Shown piece by piece: positions 20,290 through 30,500 of a DNA stretch of 64,000 bases (positions within the stretch are counted from its first letter, which is position 1; each line of letters opens with the position of its first letter). This stretch comes from Sphingobacterium spiritivorum ATCC 33861 (GTDB taxonomy: Bacteria > Bacteroidota > Bacteroidia > Sphingobacteriales > Sphingobacteriaceae): the NCBI RefSeq assembly GCF_000143765.1, contig NZ_GL379770.1, positions 1,018,903 through 1,082,902 on the forward strand, in the 5' to 3' direction. The translations under genes were made by a program, and so were the position numbers. Under the pieces are notes generated by a model. That model worked only from the letters and a program-made list of their open reading frames with translations, was not told where the DNA came from and ran no database searches.

Positions 20290-21180
20290 TTAAGCATATA
20301 ATTTCATTACCCGATATAGAAAGAATTGCGTATCTCTCACACCCCGAAAGACACTTCTGAATGTTTTTAGTTTAGCATTGAAGGACTCTCTTGTCATCAG
20401 CTGTTTGACCGTGTTACCATTAGATAGTATTTCAGGATCGTAAGGAATACCGCTTTTTAGTGGACCGGGTAATCTTCTTACTTTCTTCATCCAGCACCTT
20501 ACAACGGTATCTGATACGTAGTTCCTGAACAGCATCATAAGCAAGTTTCTGCCCATGAAACCGATCGATAACCCTTCTGGCATTCTTAAAACATCTGCGG
20601 ATAGCCTTGGCCATATTGGGAGCCAAATCCATCGTTACTTCCCTAACTTTGTTTCTTAGTCTAAGTGGGATACGCTCCAATACAGCTATAATATCCTCTG
20701 CCTTTGTTCCGCTGATGGTGGCCAGTAAAGTCCCCTTTCTTCCTTTTGAGGCTTTACTGCTTACGATTGTATAGAGTTCTCCATTACTTAAACTGGTCTC
20801 ATCGATACTGAGTTGCTCAGATATGTTTTCAGGAAATACAATCCAGCACTCAGCATGATGTTTCTGATCCCAATCGTGGAAGTCGCTAAGGTGGTTCTTA
20901 TACTGTTCCTGAAGTTGTTTGCCATCCAACTGGAACAGAAGCCCCAAAAGATGAGCACTGATAGGATAGTTATCCAAATATTCCCTTTAAAAAAAGCCCG
21001 AATTCCGTAGTAAATCGAGCCCCTTCCCGTATAACAATCCAACCTCCGCTTAATATGAAGGGTAACTTTCTGTCCACGAATGGGGAAGTCTTTGATCCGG
21101 GTAACAGGCATAAAGCCCTTGGATTCCAGTTTACTGTTTTCATAACCTGAAGGAGCTATAGCAAAACTGTTCCATAATTT
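20290..21180 (-). pseudogene. decayed ISL3-family (ISAon1-type) transposase remnant
   Basis: Three minus-strand pieces together resemble one two-frame transposase. The N-terminal region piece (about 21180-21000) contains ESKGF and KDFPIRGQKVTLHIKRR. The central DDE piece (20977-20432) contains SIDETSLSNGELYTIV and VTMDLAPNMAKAIRRCF, with the two Asp residues of the ISL3 core. The C-terminal piece ends at 20290 with ESFNAKLKTF and RGVRDTQFFLY. The first frame change lies at a run of seven A/T near 20988 and could be the family's natural frameshift. The second, near 20470, and the joint NTVKQLMTRESFNAK, where I expect many more residues, mark it as dead. I could not define terminal inverted repeats. 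Confidence 0.8.
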
Positions 21181-21326
21181 GTTCTGTATTTCTTTTTGAA
21201 AAATTGAGAATTATTTGGCGAGAGGGGGGGTAATTAACTGAAGGTAAGCGGAATTGTCGAGCAGGGTAGGTTTATTAGAAAGGATTTATTACATTGCGAA
21301 TGTTAATTAAATTATAGTTATTCAGT

Positions 21327-24300
21327 ATGAAAATACATGGAATATTCATAGGTATAGATAGATTTTTATCTCCAAGCATTAATTGGCTTAATTGTGCTAG
21401 ACGAGATGCAGTAGCTTTATATTCCTTATTTTCTGATAACCTCGATGGAGATTTTCATCTGATGTACGATGAAAATGCCACAAGAAGTACAATTGAGAAC
21501 GGGGTTAAACACTTATGGGATTGCTCGGAAGATGATATCGTAATATTTTCTTTTTCAGGTCATGGAACTTCAACACATGAACTTGTTACATATGATACAG
21601 ATGTTAAAAATATACCTTCTACTACGGTTTCTTTAGATTTATTATCTGAATGGTTTAAAAAAATCCCAGCCAAACAGCTGATTTGTATTATTGATTGTTG
21701 TTTTTCCGGTGGAATGGGAGCGAAGGCATTAGAGGTAAATTATTCTTCAAGAGAGTTAAGATCTGGAGAAGAATTGTTAAGCCAATTTTCAGGTAGTGGT
21801 CGAGTAATTTTAACTGCTTCTAAAGCGACTGAACCTGCATGGGAAAACGGAAAACTAGGTCATGGTCTATTAACTTATCATCTATTGGAAGCATTGCAAG
21901 GAGCGGAAGAAGTAAGAAAGGATAATAAAATAGGAATCTTCCGGCTACTTGAATATGTGACTTCAAGTGTTAGAAATTCAGCTGGTGAATTGGGTACTGA
22001 GCAAAATCCGATGCTGCTGGGGCATATTACCGAAGAAATTAGTTTTCCCATATTCAAACCAGGAAATCTATATAATGAAGCTTTTCCTGAAAGAAACTTC
22101 TGCTTAGCAGAAGCAAATATAGACTCTTTGCTCGGATTTGGTTATCCACCTGGTATTTTAAATGCATGGAAGTCCAAAATACCGTCTTTAAATCAGTTGC
22201 AAATAGATGCTATAAACGATTTTGGTATTTTACAGGGTAAGCATCTTGTCGTATCGGCACCAACTTCTTCGGGAAAGACGATGGTTGGGGAACTTGCTGC
22301 TATTTATGGTATTACACAACGGAAAAGAGCTGTATTCTTACTTCCTTTGAAAGCTTTGGTTAATGATAAACTAAAACATTTTGAAGAAACCTATGCATCT
22401 TTTGATATCAAAACTATAAAAGCAACAGGAGAAAGTACAACAGATGATATTATACCTTTGATGAAAGGACAGTATGACATTTGTTTGATGACTTATGAAA
22501 AGTTTTCAGCAATAATTTTAGCAAATCCTTATATTCTTAATCAGATAGGTACTATAGTGGTTGATGAAGCTCAAATGATTGCAGACAAAAACAGAGGAGT
22601 AAATTTAGAGTTTATCCTTACTCTATTGAAGCTCAAACGAAGAGAGGGTATTGAACCTCAGATTATTGCATTATCCGCTGTTATAGGGAACTTAAATGGT
22701 TTAGAAAGATGGTTAGGAGGTCGTTTGCTATTAAGGGAAGAACGTCCTGTTCCTTTAAATGAAGGAATAATAAAATCAAATGGACATTTCAGATATATAG
22801 AATCCGACACAGAAGTAGAGAATACAACGAATTTCATTACGCCTGAGTTTAGGAAAAGAAGTAGTCAAGATATTATTATACCCTTGGTTAGGAAATTAGT
22901 TAGTGAAGGTAAGAATGTTATAGTTTTCCGCGAAACAAAATCTGAGGCACAGTCATGTGCTGTATATCTTGCGGCTAATCTTGATTTACCTGCTGCTTCT
23001 GAAGCTATCAGATTATTACCTAAGCGAGATCCATCAGTTGCTACTGAGAAACTTAGACAGGTTTTGAATGGTGGTATTTCTTTTCATATTTCTGATCTTG
23101 ATCCTGAGGAAAGGGCTGTAGTAGAGGAGCAGTTCAGAGATAGAAATTCCGGATTAAAAGTAATTGTTGCGACGACTACACTTGCAATGGGAGTAAACAC
23201 TCCTGCGGAAGCAGTTATTGTTGCAGGATTAAAACACCCGGGCGATATTCCATATTCTGTGTCTGAATACAAGAATATCATAGGTAGAGCAGGAAGGTTA
23301 GGTTTTTCTGAAAGAGGATATTCTTTTTTAATTGCTTTAACTTCCATAGAGGAATACTCGTTTTGGCAAAATTTTATTAGAGCCAAACCTGAAGATATGC
23401 AATCTAATTTTATCTCAAGCGATACAGATTGTAGAGCTTTAATTTTAAGAGTTCTTTCGGCTTCCAGATCTAAGCAAGGAATGACCGAAAATGAAATTAT
23501 AGGATTTTTAGTTGAAAGTTTTGGAGCTTATCAGGAAAAAATTAAATATGATAAATGGGATTGGGATCAAGATACTATTGGTGATGCTTTGGAAAAATTG
23601 GAATATCATCAATTGATTGAAATAGACGCTAATGGATTTTTTCATACAACACCAATTGGTAAAATTGCAGGGGAATCAGGTATTGAGCTAGAATCTGTCA
23701 TCCGTTTTGTTGATGTCTTGAGACAAACATTACCTAATCAGTTGTATGGTCCAAATTTAATAGGGATTGCTCAACTTGCTACTGAGTTAGAACAGATATA
23801 TATGCCTATGAATAAAAAAGGGCAATACAGAGAGTATCAGACATGGGGGAATGCTGTTAATACACAAGGAATAGCAGGTAATATTCTTAATAGCTATTCA
23901 AAATATTCAAAGGATCAAATTGAATTAACATTAAAATTAAAAAAAACAATTGCATGCTTGCTCTGGATTACAGATAAAAATGCTAACGAAATTGAGAATA
24001 TTTTAATGCAACATCATTTTAACAAATCAGCGGTAGGATCAATAAGATCGGTTGTATCTCGAACTTGTGATTTGCTACCTGTAGTTTCTTCAATAGTCCA
24101 AATTCTTTATCCAAGTGTTGATATTAGTGACACTGTATCTAAGCTACTGGTGAGGTTGGAAATGGGAGTTCCATCTTCAATCAGAGATCTGGCTGAAAAA
24201 GTAAAAAGGACATTGAATAGAGGGGATTATCTTGAACTCTCCAAGAATGGGATTAATAGTGTAGATGATTTTATGGAAGCAGATGAAGAAAAATTAGTGA

Positions 24301-24410
24301 ACATTATTTCAAAAGAAAAAGTTGAAGAGGCAAAATATAATATCAAACAAAGTATTCAAATGCAATCAGAGATTATAACAATATCTGACATTCCATTGTA
24401 TGAAGAATAA
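21327..24410 (+). CDS. caspase-like peptidase fused to Ski2-like SF2 helicase (gene A)
   Basis: Protein of 1027 aa. Residues 1-245 form a caspase/metacaspase-like C14 domain: first strand MKIHGIFIGIDRF, catalytic His79 in FSFSGHG, catalytic Cys125 in IIDCCFSGG. Residues 280-760 are an SF2 helicase of the Ski2/Hel308 type: Walker A APTSSGKT (311-318), DEAQ box at 413-416, SAV motif near 450, motif VI IIGRAGRLG. A winged-helix/ratchet-like region follows, with a likely helix-hairpin-helix near the C-terminus (NRGDYLELSKNGINSVDDFME). All catalytic residues look intact, and no signal peptide is present. It is first in a three-gene operon; gene B starts 38 nt later. It may be a protease effector gated by a nucleic-acid motor; that is inference. 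Confidence 0.88.
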   Translation: MKIHGIFIGIDRFLSPSINWLNCARRDAVALYSLFSDNLDGDFHLMYDENATRSTIENGVKHLWDCSEDDIVIFSFSGHGTSTHELVTYDTDVKNIPSTTVSLDLLSEWFKKIPAKQLICIIDCCFSGGMGAKALEVNYSSRELRSGEELLSQFSGSGRVILTASKATEPAWENGKLGHGLLTYHLLEALQGAEEVRKDNKIGIFRLLEYVTSSVRNSAGELGTEQNPMLLGHITEEISFPIFKPGNLYNEAFPERNFCLAEANIDSLLGFGYPPGILNAWKSKIPSLNQLQIDAINDFGILQGKHLVVSAPTSSGKTMVGELAAIYGITQRKRAVFLLPLKALVNDKLKHFEETYASFDIKTIKATGESTTDDIIPLMKGQYDICLMTYEKFSAIILANPYILNQIGTIVVDEAQMIADKNRGVNLEFILTLLKLKRREGIEPQIIALSAVIGNLNGLERWLGGRLLLREERPVPLNEGIIKSNGHFRYIESDTEVENTTNFITPEFRKRSSQDIIIPLVRKLVSEGKNVIVFRETKSEAQSCAVYLAANLDLPAASEAIRLLPKRDPSVATEKLRQVLNGGISFHISDLDPEERAVVEEQFRDRNSGLKVIVATTTLAMGVNTPAEAVIVAGLKHPGDIPYSVSEYKNIIGRAGRLGFSERGYSFLIALTSIEEYSFWQNFIRAKPEDMQSNFISSDTDCRALILRVLSASRSKQGMTENEIIGFLVESFGAYQEKIKYDKWDWDQDTIGDALEKLEYHQLIEIDANGFFHTTPIGKIAGESGIELESVIRFVDVLRQTLPNQLYGPNLIGIAQLATELEQIYMPMNKKGQYREYQTWGNAVNTQGIAGNILNSYSKYSKDQIELTLKLKKTIACLLWITDKNANEIENILMQHHFNKSAVGSIRSVVSRTCDLLPVVSSIVQILYPSVDISDTVSKLLVRLEMGVPSSIRDLAEKVKRTLNRGDYLELSKNGINSVDDFMEADEEKLVNIISKEKVEEAKYNIKQSIQMQSEIITISDIPLYEE

Positions 24411-24448
24411 GGTCTACAGATAAAAAAGGATATTTAAAAAGTATCAAT

Positions 24449-27400
24449 TTGAAACAAAAAGATATACTAGAATTTTGGCGGGATGTCGAAGTTTTCGATT
24501 TGCCGGATTTGCACAGTGAAGCAAAACTGCTGCGGGAAGGTGATGAATTGCCTTGGTTTCGGTCAGATCGGTTGGAAAAGAAATATTATAAGTGGCGTTA
24601 TACCCTTATTTTTGGTAAGATTGATAAAAAGGTGGTCGTTAATCATCTCAATGGTTTGTTAAAAGTTGAGGATACGAACGATTGGGAAGAACCTGTAAAG
24701 GGATTTAGTTGTTTATCAGCCCTGATATTAGATGAAGATGGGAATCCAGAGTATGACAGTTATTTGACAGCAAGTTATATTTTTGGTCTCAGGGCTATAG
24801 AGAAAAAATTAAATCTTTCTACTGTTTCAGTTGCCTTAGAGAAAGCACAGGAAGATTTTCTGGAACGATATAACTTTGGATCTGTAGATGCTGAATGGGA
24901 AGAAATGCCAAAAGGAGATATAGTCACCTGGCAATACCTCGCTAATGAAATTGCTTACTTGAAAAAACTGAGTCTGTGGTGGAAAGAGGATATTAAAGTC
25001 TTCATTGTTGAAGAACATGTTCCGAAAGACAGTGAACCAAATACCAGTTTTCTGAATAGTTTTTATCTTGAAGATCTCAATCATCTAAATACTCTAAAAG
25101 AAAAGGAATTGGGAATAGCTCTGCAATCTTATTTATCCCTTAGTCCTTCTGTGGAAAAGCGTAAAGATATCATACAAAGTAAAGCTATGCTGTTCCACAG
25201 TATTAATCCGGGACAGATACCAGCCGGTCGATGGCTATCCGACGTAAAATATGGACTGTATTCTGCTCAGGTCGGAGCTGTAAACACTATTTTTTCTAAT
25301 CTTAGTGGTCAGGAAGGTTTACAGGGAGTCAATGGTCCTCCGGGTACAGGCAAAACAACCCTGTTACTTGATGTTGTAGCGAATATTGTTGTTGAACGGG
25401 CAAAAATACTTTCTTCGTTAGGGTGTGACGATATATTTGAAAAAGGCTATTTCAAAATAGAAAAAGAATCAGGGTATGATCGTTATACTTATACTCTGAA
25501 TAAAGGTTTGAGAAATGATTTTGGTATTGTAGTAGCAAGCAACAACAATGCTGCGGTAGAGAATATCAGTAAAGAGCTTCCAATGAGGCGTAAGATTGAT
25601 AATGTATCATTTCCTGAAGCAGGCTATTTTTCAAGATGTTCGCAAGGCTTAATCAATGAAGAGAGTTGGGGAGTGCTGGCGGCAGCTTTAGGTAATGCTA
25701 AGAATAGAAATGCTTTCAGAAAAGCTTTCTGGTTATCTCAGGATGAAGTGGAGCAGATCGGGTTTAATGACTTGCTGTATAGTATTTATCGGGATCCGGA
25801 AAATGATACAACAGCTTTACACAGAGAATCATTTAGAAATAGAAATAAGATATTCAAGGATCTGCTGAAAGAATTTGATGAATTCAGACAAGTAGCCTCT
25901 TCGTTTCATAACCAACTTTCACAATATATCAAAAACAGACAAAAGGAAGAAGAAGCCACTAAGGAACTGAATAGTATTGAAAAAAAGCTGTCTAAACTGT
26001 ATATGGCTAAAAAGGATATACAGGAAAGAGAAAATTTTACAACACAGGATGCAAACCGATTACAGTCCGTACTAACACTACATCTACAACGCAAACCTCC
26101 CTTTTTCTTTTTCCAGAAGCTGTTTTCAACTTCCCGATACAAAAAGTGGAATACCGAATCAGAAGAACTTCTGAATAAATTAAAGCCAGTTAGTGAAAGG
26201 TTAGAAAATATTCGTAAAGAACAGATCAGCAATAGGGATGAAATAAAAGGACTTACTACTAAACAAGAGAAATATAAAGAGGAATTAGCCAACATTACTC
26301 TGTTCTTTGTAGCATATAAAAAGCTAAGAGATATATTGATTCAAAAGTATGAGATTGAGGAGAAAAATCTATGTGATATAGATTTTCTGCGAAAGGATCT
26401 GCATGATATACAATTATTGAATCCCTATCATTCTTCTAAGATTGCAAAACTAAGAGGGAATATCTTTAATACAGCTTTACAATTGCATCGTGACGCCATT
26501 CTTGCGAATGCAAAGAGCATTCGGAATAATTTGACCGCATTTTTTGAGATGACCGGAGGATGGGCAAGACTTAATCCTGATATCGCTCAAAATCTCTGGG
26601 ATACACTTTTCTTGTGTGTACCTGTCGTCTCTACAGCATTAGCCTCTGTCAGCAAGCTATTTCCTAATACAGAAAAAAAACAAATCGGATGGCTGCTTAT
26701 AGATGAAGCAGGGCAGGCTACTCCCCAGTCCGTAGCCGGAATTATACACCGCTCGAAACGTTGTGTAATCGTTGGAGATCCGTTGCAGGTGGAGCCGGTA
26801 GTAACTATGCCTGAAAAACTGGTAACTAAATTACGAAATGAACATGACGTGGCTGTAGACTGGTCTCCTTACAAAGTCTCTGTACAGCAGTTGGCGGATC
26901 GGGTATCAGAGTCTGGAACATATATGAGAGTAGGAGGGTCTGACGAAAAGATATGGACAGGTTTTCCATTACGTACACACAGAAGATGTGATAATCCGAT
27001 GTTCACGATTGCGAATCAGATCGCATACAGTAATCAAATGGTAAAAGCGGTCAACGAGAATTCAACAGATAAATTTATCGGAGCATCTACATGGTTTCAT
27101 GTAGAAAACTCTTCTGTACCATACAATAAGCATATAATTCTGGAAGAAATTGACGTGTTGAAAGCCAAAATTGTTGAATTATTGCAAACAGGTTATAAGG
27201 ACGAAATTTATGTAATATCTCCCTTCAAATCCATTGCAAATTTCTGTGAACAGGAATTCCGTTTTCAGAAAAAAATCTCTTGTGGTACAATACACAAGTT
27301 TCAGGGAAAAGAAGCAGATATTGTATTTCTTGTTTTGGGTAGTGACCCCAAGTCTCAGGGAGCAAGAAACTGGGCTTCACAAAAGCCCAATATGTTGAAT

Positions 27401-27502
27401 GTAGCACTGACGAGAGCCAAAAAACGGTTTTATGTCATAGGAAACAGAAAACTCTGGGCATCCTGTGACTACTTTAGAGAGATGGCATCTGGTTTAGGAT
27501 AA
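24449..27502 (+). CDS. UPF1/DNA2-like SF1 helicase with coiled-coil insertion (gene B)
   Basis: Protein of 1017 aa of the COG1112-type superfamily 1B helicases. Walker A GPPGTGKTT is at 296-304, motif Ia-like VVASNNNAAVEN follows, motif II DEAGQ is near 752-756, motif III GDPLQ near 775, motif V TIHKFQGKEAD near 947, and motif VI NVALTRAKKRFYV near 983. Between motifs Ia and II lies a charged coiled coil (about 470-640, KEEEATKELNSIEKKLSKL). The first 290 residues are unassigned. No ATG fits the conserved start, so a TTG at 24449 is taken. It is 38 nt after gene A and 28 nt before gene C. The fold is certain from motifs; the substrate (RNA or DNA) is not. Confidence 0.9.
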   Translation: MKQKDILEFWRDVEVFDLPDLHSEAKLLREGDELPWFRSDRLEKKYYKWRYTLIFGKIDKKVVVNHLNGLLKVEDTNDWEEPVKGFSCLSALILDEDGNPEYDSYLTASYIFGLRAIEKKLNLSTVSVALEKAQEDFLERYNFGSVDAEWEEMPKGDIVTWQYLANEIAYLKKLSLWWKEDIKVFIVEEHVPKDSEPNTSFLNSFYLEDLNHLNTLKEKELGIALQSYLSLSPSVEKRKDIIQSKAMLFHSINPGQIPAGRWLSDVKYGLYSAQVGAVNTIFSNLSGQEGLQGVNGPPGTGKTTLLLDVVANIVVERAKILSSLGCDDIFEKGYFKIEKESGYDRYTYTLNKGLRNDFGIVVASNNNAAVENISKELPMRRKIDNVSFPEAGYFSRCSQGLINEESWGVLAAALGNAKNRNAFRKAFWLSQDEVEQIGFNDLLYSIYRDPENDTTALHRESFRNRNKIFKDLLKEFDEFRQVASSFHNQLSQYIKNRQKEEEATKELNSIEKKLSKLYMAKKDIQERENFTTQDANRLQSVLTLHLQRKPPFFFFQKLFSTSRYKKWNTESEELLNKLKPVSERLENIRKEQISNRDEIKGLTTKQEKYKEELANITLFFVAYKKLRDILIQKYEIEEKNLCDIDFLRKDLHDIQLLNPYHSSKIAKLRGNIFNTALQLHRDAILANAKSIRNNLTAFFEMTGGWARLNPDIAQNLWDTLFLCVPVVSTALASVSKLFPNTEKKQIGWLLIDEAGQATPQSVAGIIHRSKRCVIVGDPLQVEPVVTMPEKLVTKLRNEHDVAVDWSPYKVSVQQLADRVSESGTYMRVGGSDEKIWTGFPLRTHRRCDNPMFTIANQIAYSNQMVKAVNENSTDKFIGASTWFHVENSSVPYNKHIILEEIDVLKAKIVELLQTGYKDEIYVISPFKSIANFCEQEFRFQKKISCGTIHKFQGKEADIVFLVLGSDPKSQGARNWASQKPNMLNVALTRAKKRFYVIGNRKLWASCDYFREMASGLG

Positions 27503-27530
27503 ATAATAAAACTTAAATAAACACTTTTTT

Positions 27531-30500
27531 ATGAAATCAAATTCAGGTCAGCAAACCTTAAAGCAGGTTACTGACAGTCTAGATAATATTTTGCAAAAAA
27601 GAAATGGTGGTGCAACCAATTTTAGAGGTATACACTTTCAGGTCTTGTATTCATGTTTTTTAGTACTACAAGAACTTAAAGCAGATTCTGAAATAAATTC
27701 TATTCAGTTAGAAGGTATTGAAGATATAGATGTACATACATCTCAGAAAATTAGAACTGATGCTGAGTACATACAGTTAAAGTCATCTATTAATAGCATG
27801 AATGCGAGAGATTTTTGGGGACTTGGTGTTCTTCAAAACTTTTTAGAGGTGTATAAATCAAATCCGAACAGTCGATTCAGATTGGTTTATAATATGCAAA
27901 TAGCAAAGGGGAATTTGCATGATTTAGTAAATAGAGAAAAAGGAACAGTCCTTGATGAATTTTGGGTAAGCAAGCTGGAAAAGATATGTCAGGAAACGGA
28001 TTTTGTTGATTTTGCAGATAAGTTGACATTTGAGCATCACTCTACAAATGAATTGTATACGAAGATACGGGCTTTATTGTATAAGGAATGGAAAGTGAAT
28101 CAAGGAACCGAAATTCAGTTTTTGAATGCCTTATTTTATAATATTCTGATCTGGTCAAAAGACAGAGAAATTGTAAGTAAAGCAATGGTTCGTACATTAT
28201 TTCAAAATGTAAGAGATTCATTTTCAAAATCACCTATAAATAAAGCTATTCAGAATAATTGGATATCAGAGATCTCTTACCAAAATAATGTACAACTGTC
28301 GGATGATTACTATGACGGTAAATCAGCGAGACCAATACATATTGCTCAGGGACTACCCGCACGAAGAAAAACATGGGAGAGATCCGTAGAAAAGGCATTA
28401 CAGGACTCAGATATTGTTGTTATCAAATCTTCCAGTGGACAAGGGAAATCCACATTAGCATGGCAGGTAGGATATAATTTAAAAGCTCATCGTAGCATTT
28501 ATCAGTTGAGTACTTGTAGAGATAAAGATGAAGCCAATTCAGTAGTAGAATTTTTAGAATCCAGAGTCTTTATCGGGGAAGTCCCCTTATTAATCATTGA
28601 TGGATTGGATAGTTCAGTTGAAGCATGGTCAGATGTAACGGAAAGACTTAAGCAAGTACCTGTTAAAATTTTAATTACTACACGTCAGGAAGACTGGTTT
28701 AGATTTGGTGCGGATATTTCACGTATCAACCTATATTCAATCGATATTTCTTTATCAGCACAGGAGGCAAAAGATATTTTCGAACAATTTAAACGTAAAA
28801 AGAAAACTCATGCAGAGATTAAAGATTGGCAGCCTATCTGGGAGCAGGTAATGGATAAAGGGCTTCTGATTGAATATACGTACCTGCTTACAAAAGGACA
28901 AATGATTCATGAACGACTTGAAGTACAAATCAAATATTTACACGAATCAAAATCTTCAGGAGCTAAGATTGAAATTTTGAGAATGGTTTCTCTTGCAGAC
29001 TGTTTAAATATTAAGCTGCAAACTGTTCGGCTTTTAAATTATATAAGAACCGAAATAGGATTTGAGCAGGATAGAGGATTGTTATTGAATGAGCTGGAAA
29101 AAGAATACTTTTTAAATTTTGATGGACAATATGTAGAGGGGCTTCATCCAGTACGATCAAATCATTTGAAAGATTTATTGCACAAACAATTGCCTCTTGA
29201 AGACTCTTTGTTCAATTTGCTGAAAATAATCGATGATAACTATAAGCATGACTTTTTTATTAATGCACCATTCCTACTCACAAATAATAAAGCCATTTTT
29301 TATAAAGGATTAGCAAATCTGCTGAGCGAAGGTGAAATATCTGATATGGTTTATGCACTGGATGGCATAATGCATGGAGAGCCTCAGCGTTATTGGTTAT
29401 CTAATAGAGACTTATTTGATACCGCTTATAATATGGGTGGTATTGAAATGTTCTCAATTGCTACAGTCCCGTTCACTGAACTTAATACTTTATCTGAGCT
29501 TTCCGAGATATTGGGAGAGAAAGGAGGTGCTTTTCAACAGCTCGCTGAATTAAAGAGTAAATTACCAAAATATTCTTTTGAGAATGCAGATTTGTTACTA
29601 TTCGCAAATGCTTTGAAAGATAAATTGGCAAAGCGTATATCGCCAGTAACATCTTATAAAAGATTGGGGTTTCTTTTCAAATGGTATAATGAATTGAAAT
29701 TAGCATTAAAGCTACCTTTTGTTCAGACTAATATTGGTATAGATGATCTCATCAATATGGAAATTAAGGAAGCTAAAGAGTACATGTTATACTTTAACAT
29801 GAGCAATCCGGCAGGGTTTAAAAAATTTACAAATGATAATAAGCGGCAAATAATAAGTTATTTGAAAGTTAGCACTAACTCGATTACCCTTGAAGAAAAG
29901 GATGGTGATATATTTATTGAATACTTGCTTTCTGGTAATGAAGTAGATAAAGGAAACGAGAATAGTGTATCCAGAATACAGGTTCTGTATGCTTTTCTTC
30001 CCTTTTATAAAAAATATTGCGCCGAAGCACTATTATTACCTTTCCCATCAGAAGAGCTGATCTCTGTTGTGAAGCATAATTTTATAAAGAACCTGACCCC
30101 AGAAGCTATTGGGGATAAATTTGACATCCATCTCAACGGTATATGGAGATCCATAATACAAAAGAATTATCAGGAAACGTCAGCCTATGAATGGCAAAAA
30201 AATATTCTTGAGGTACGTGAGATAGCTATTGATTGGGCGAAAGCTATTACCACATTGATTGATTCTCTACTGGAAGGGAATACTGTGAAAAAAGATCGGA
30301 TCGTTCGTGTTGTTGACCAGATCAGAATCAAACTTGCCGATGCAATTGCTGTTAAAAAAACATATCCCAAATATGGAAAAAAATATTTCGAAGAAGGTAG
30401 CAATTCAAAGGAAGAGAATGTAATTGGTAATTGGTTTGCATCATTATCAAATATTAATAGCCAATTCTTAAATATCCTGCTTCCCAAAGAAGAACATGAC

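Noticed and set aside
21181..21326. Promoter of the gene A-B-C operon
   Set aside because: TAGGTTTA at about 21271 has a mismatch and no TTG at the right spacing; I could not place a promoter with confidence, although one must exist.
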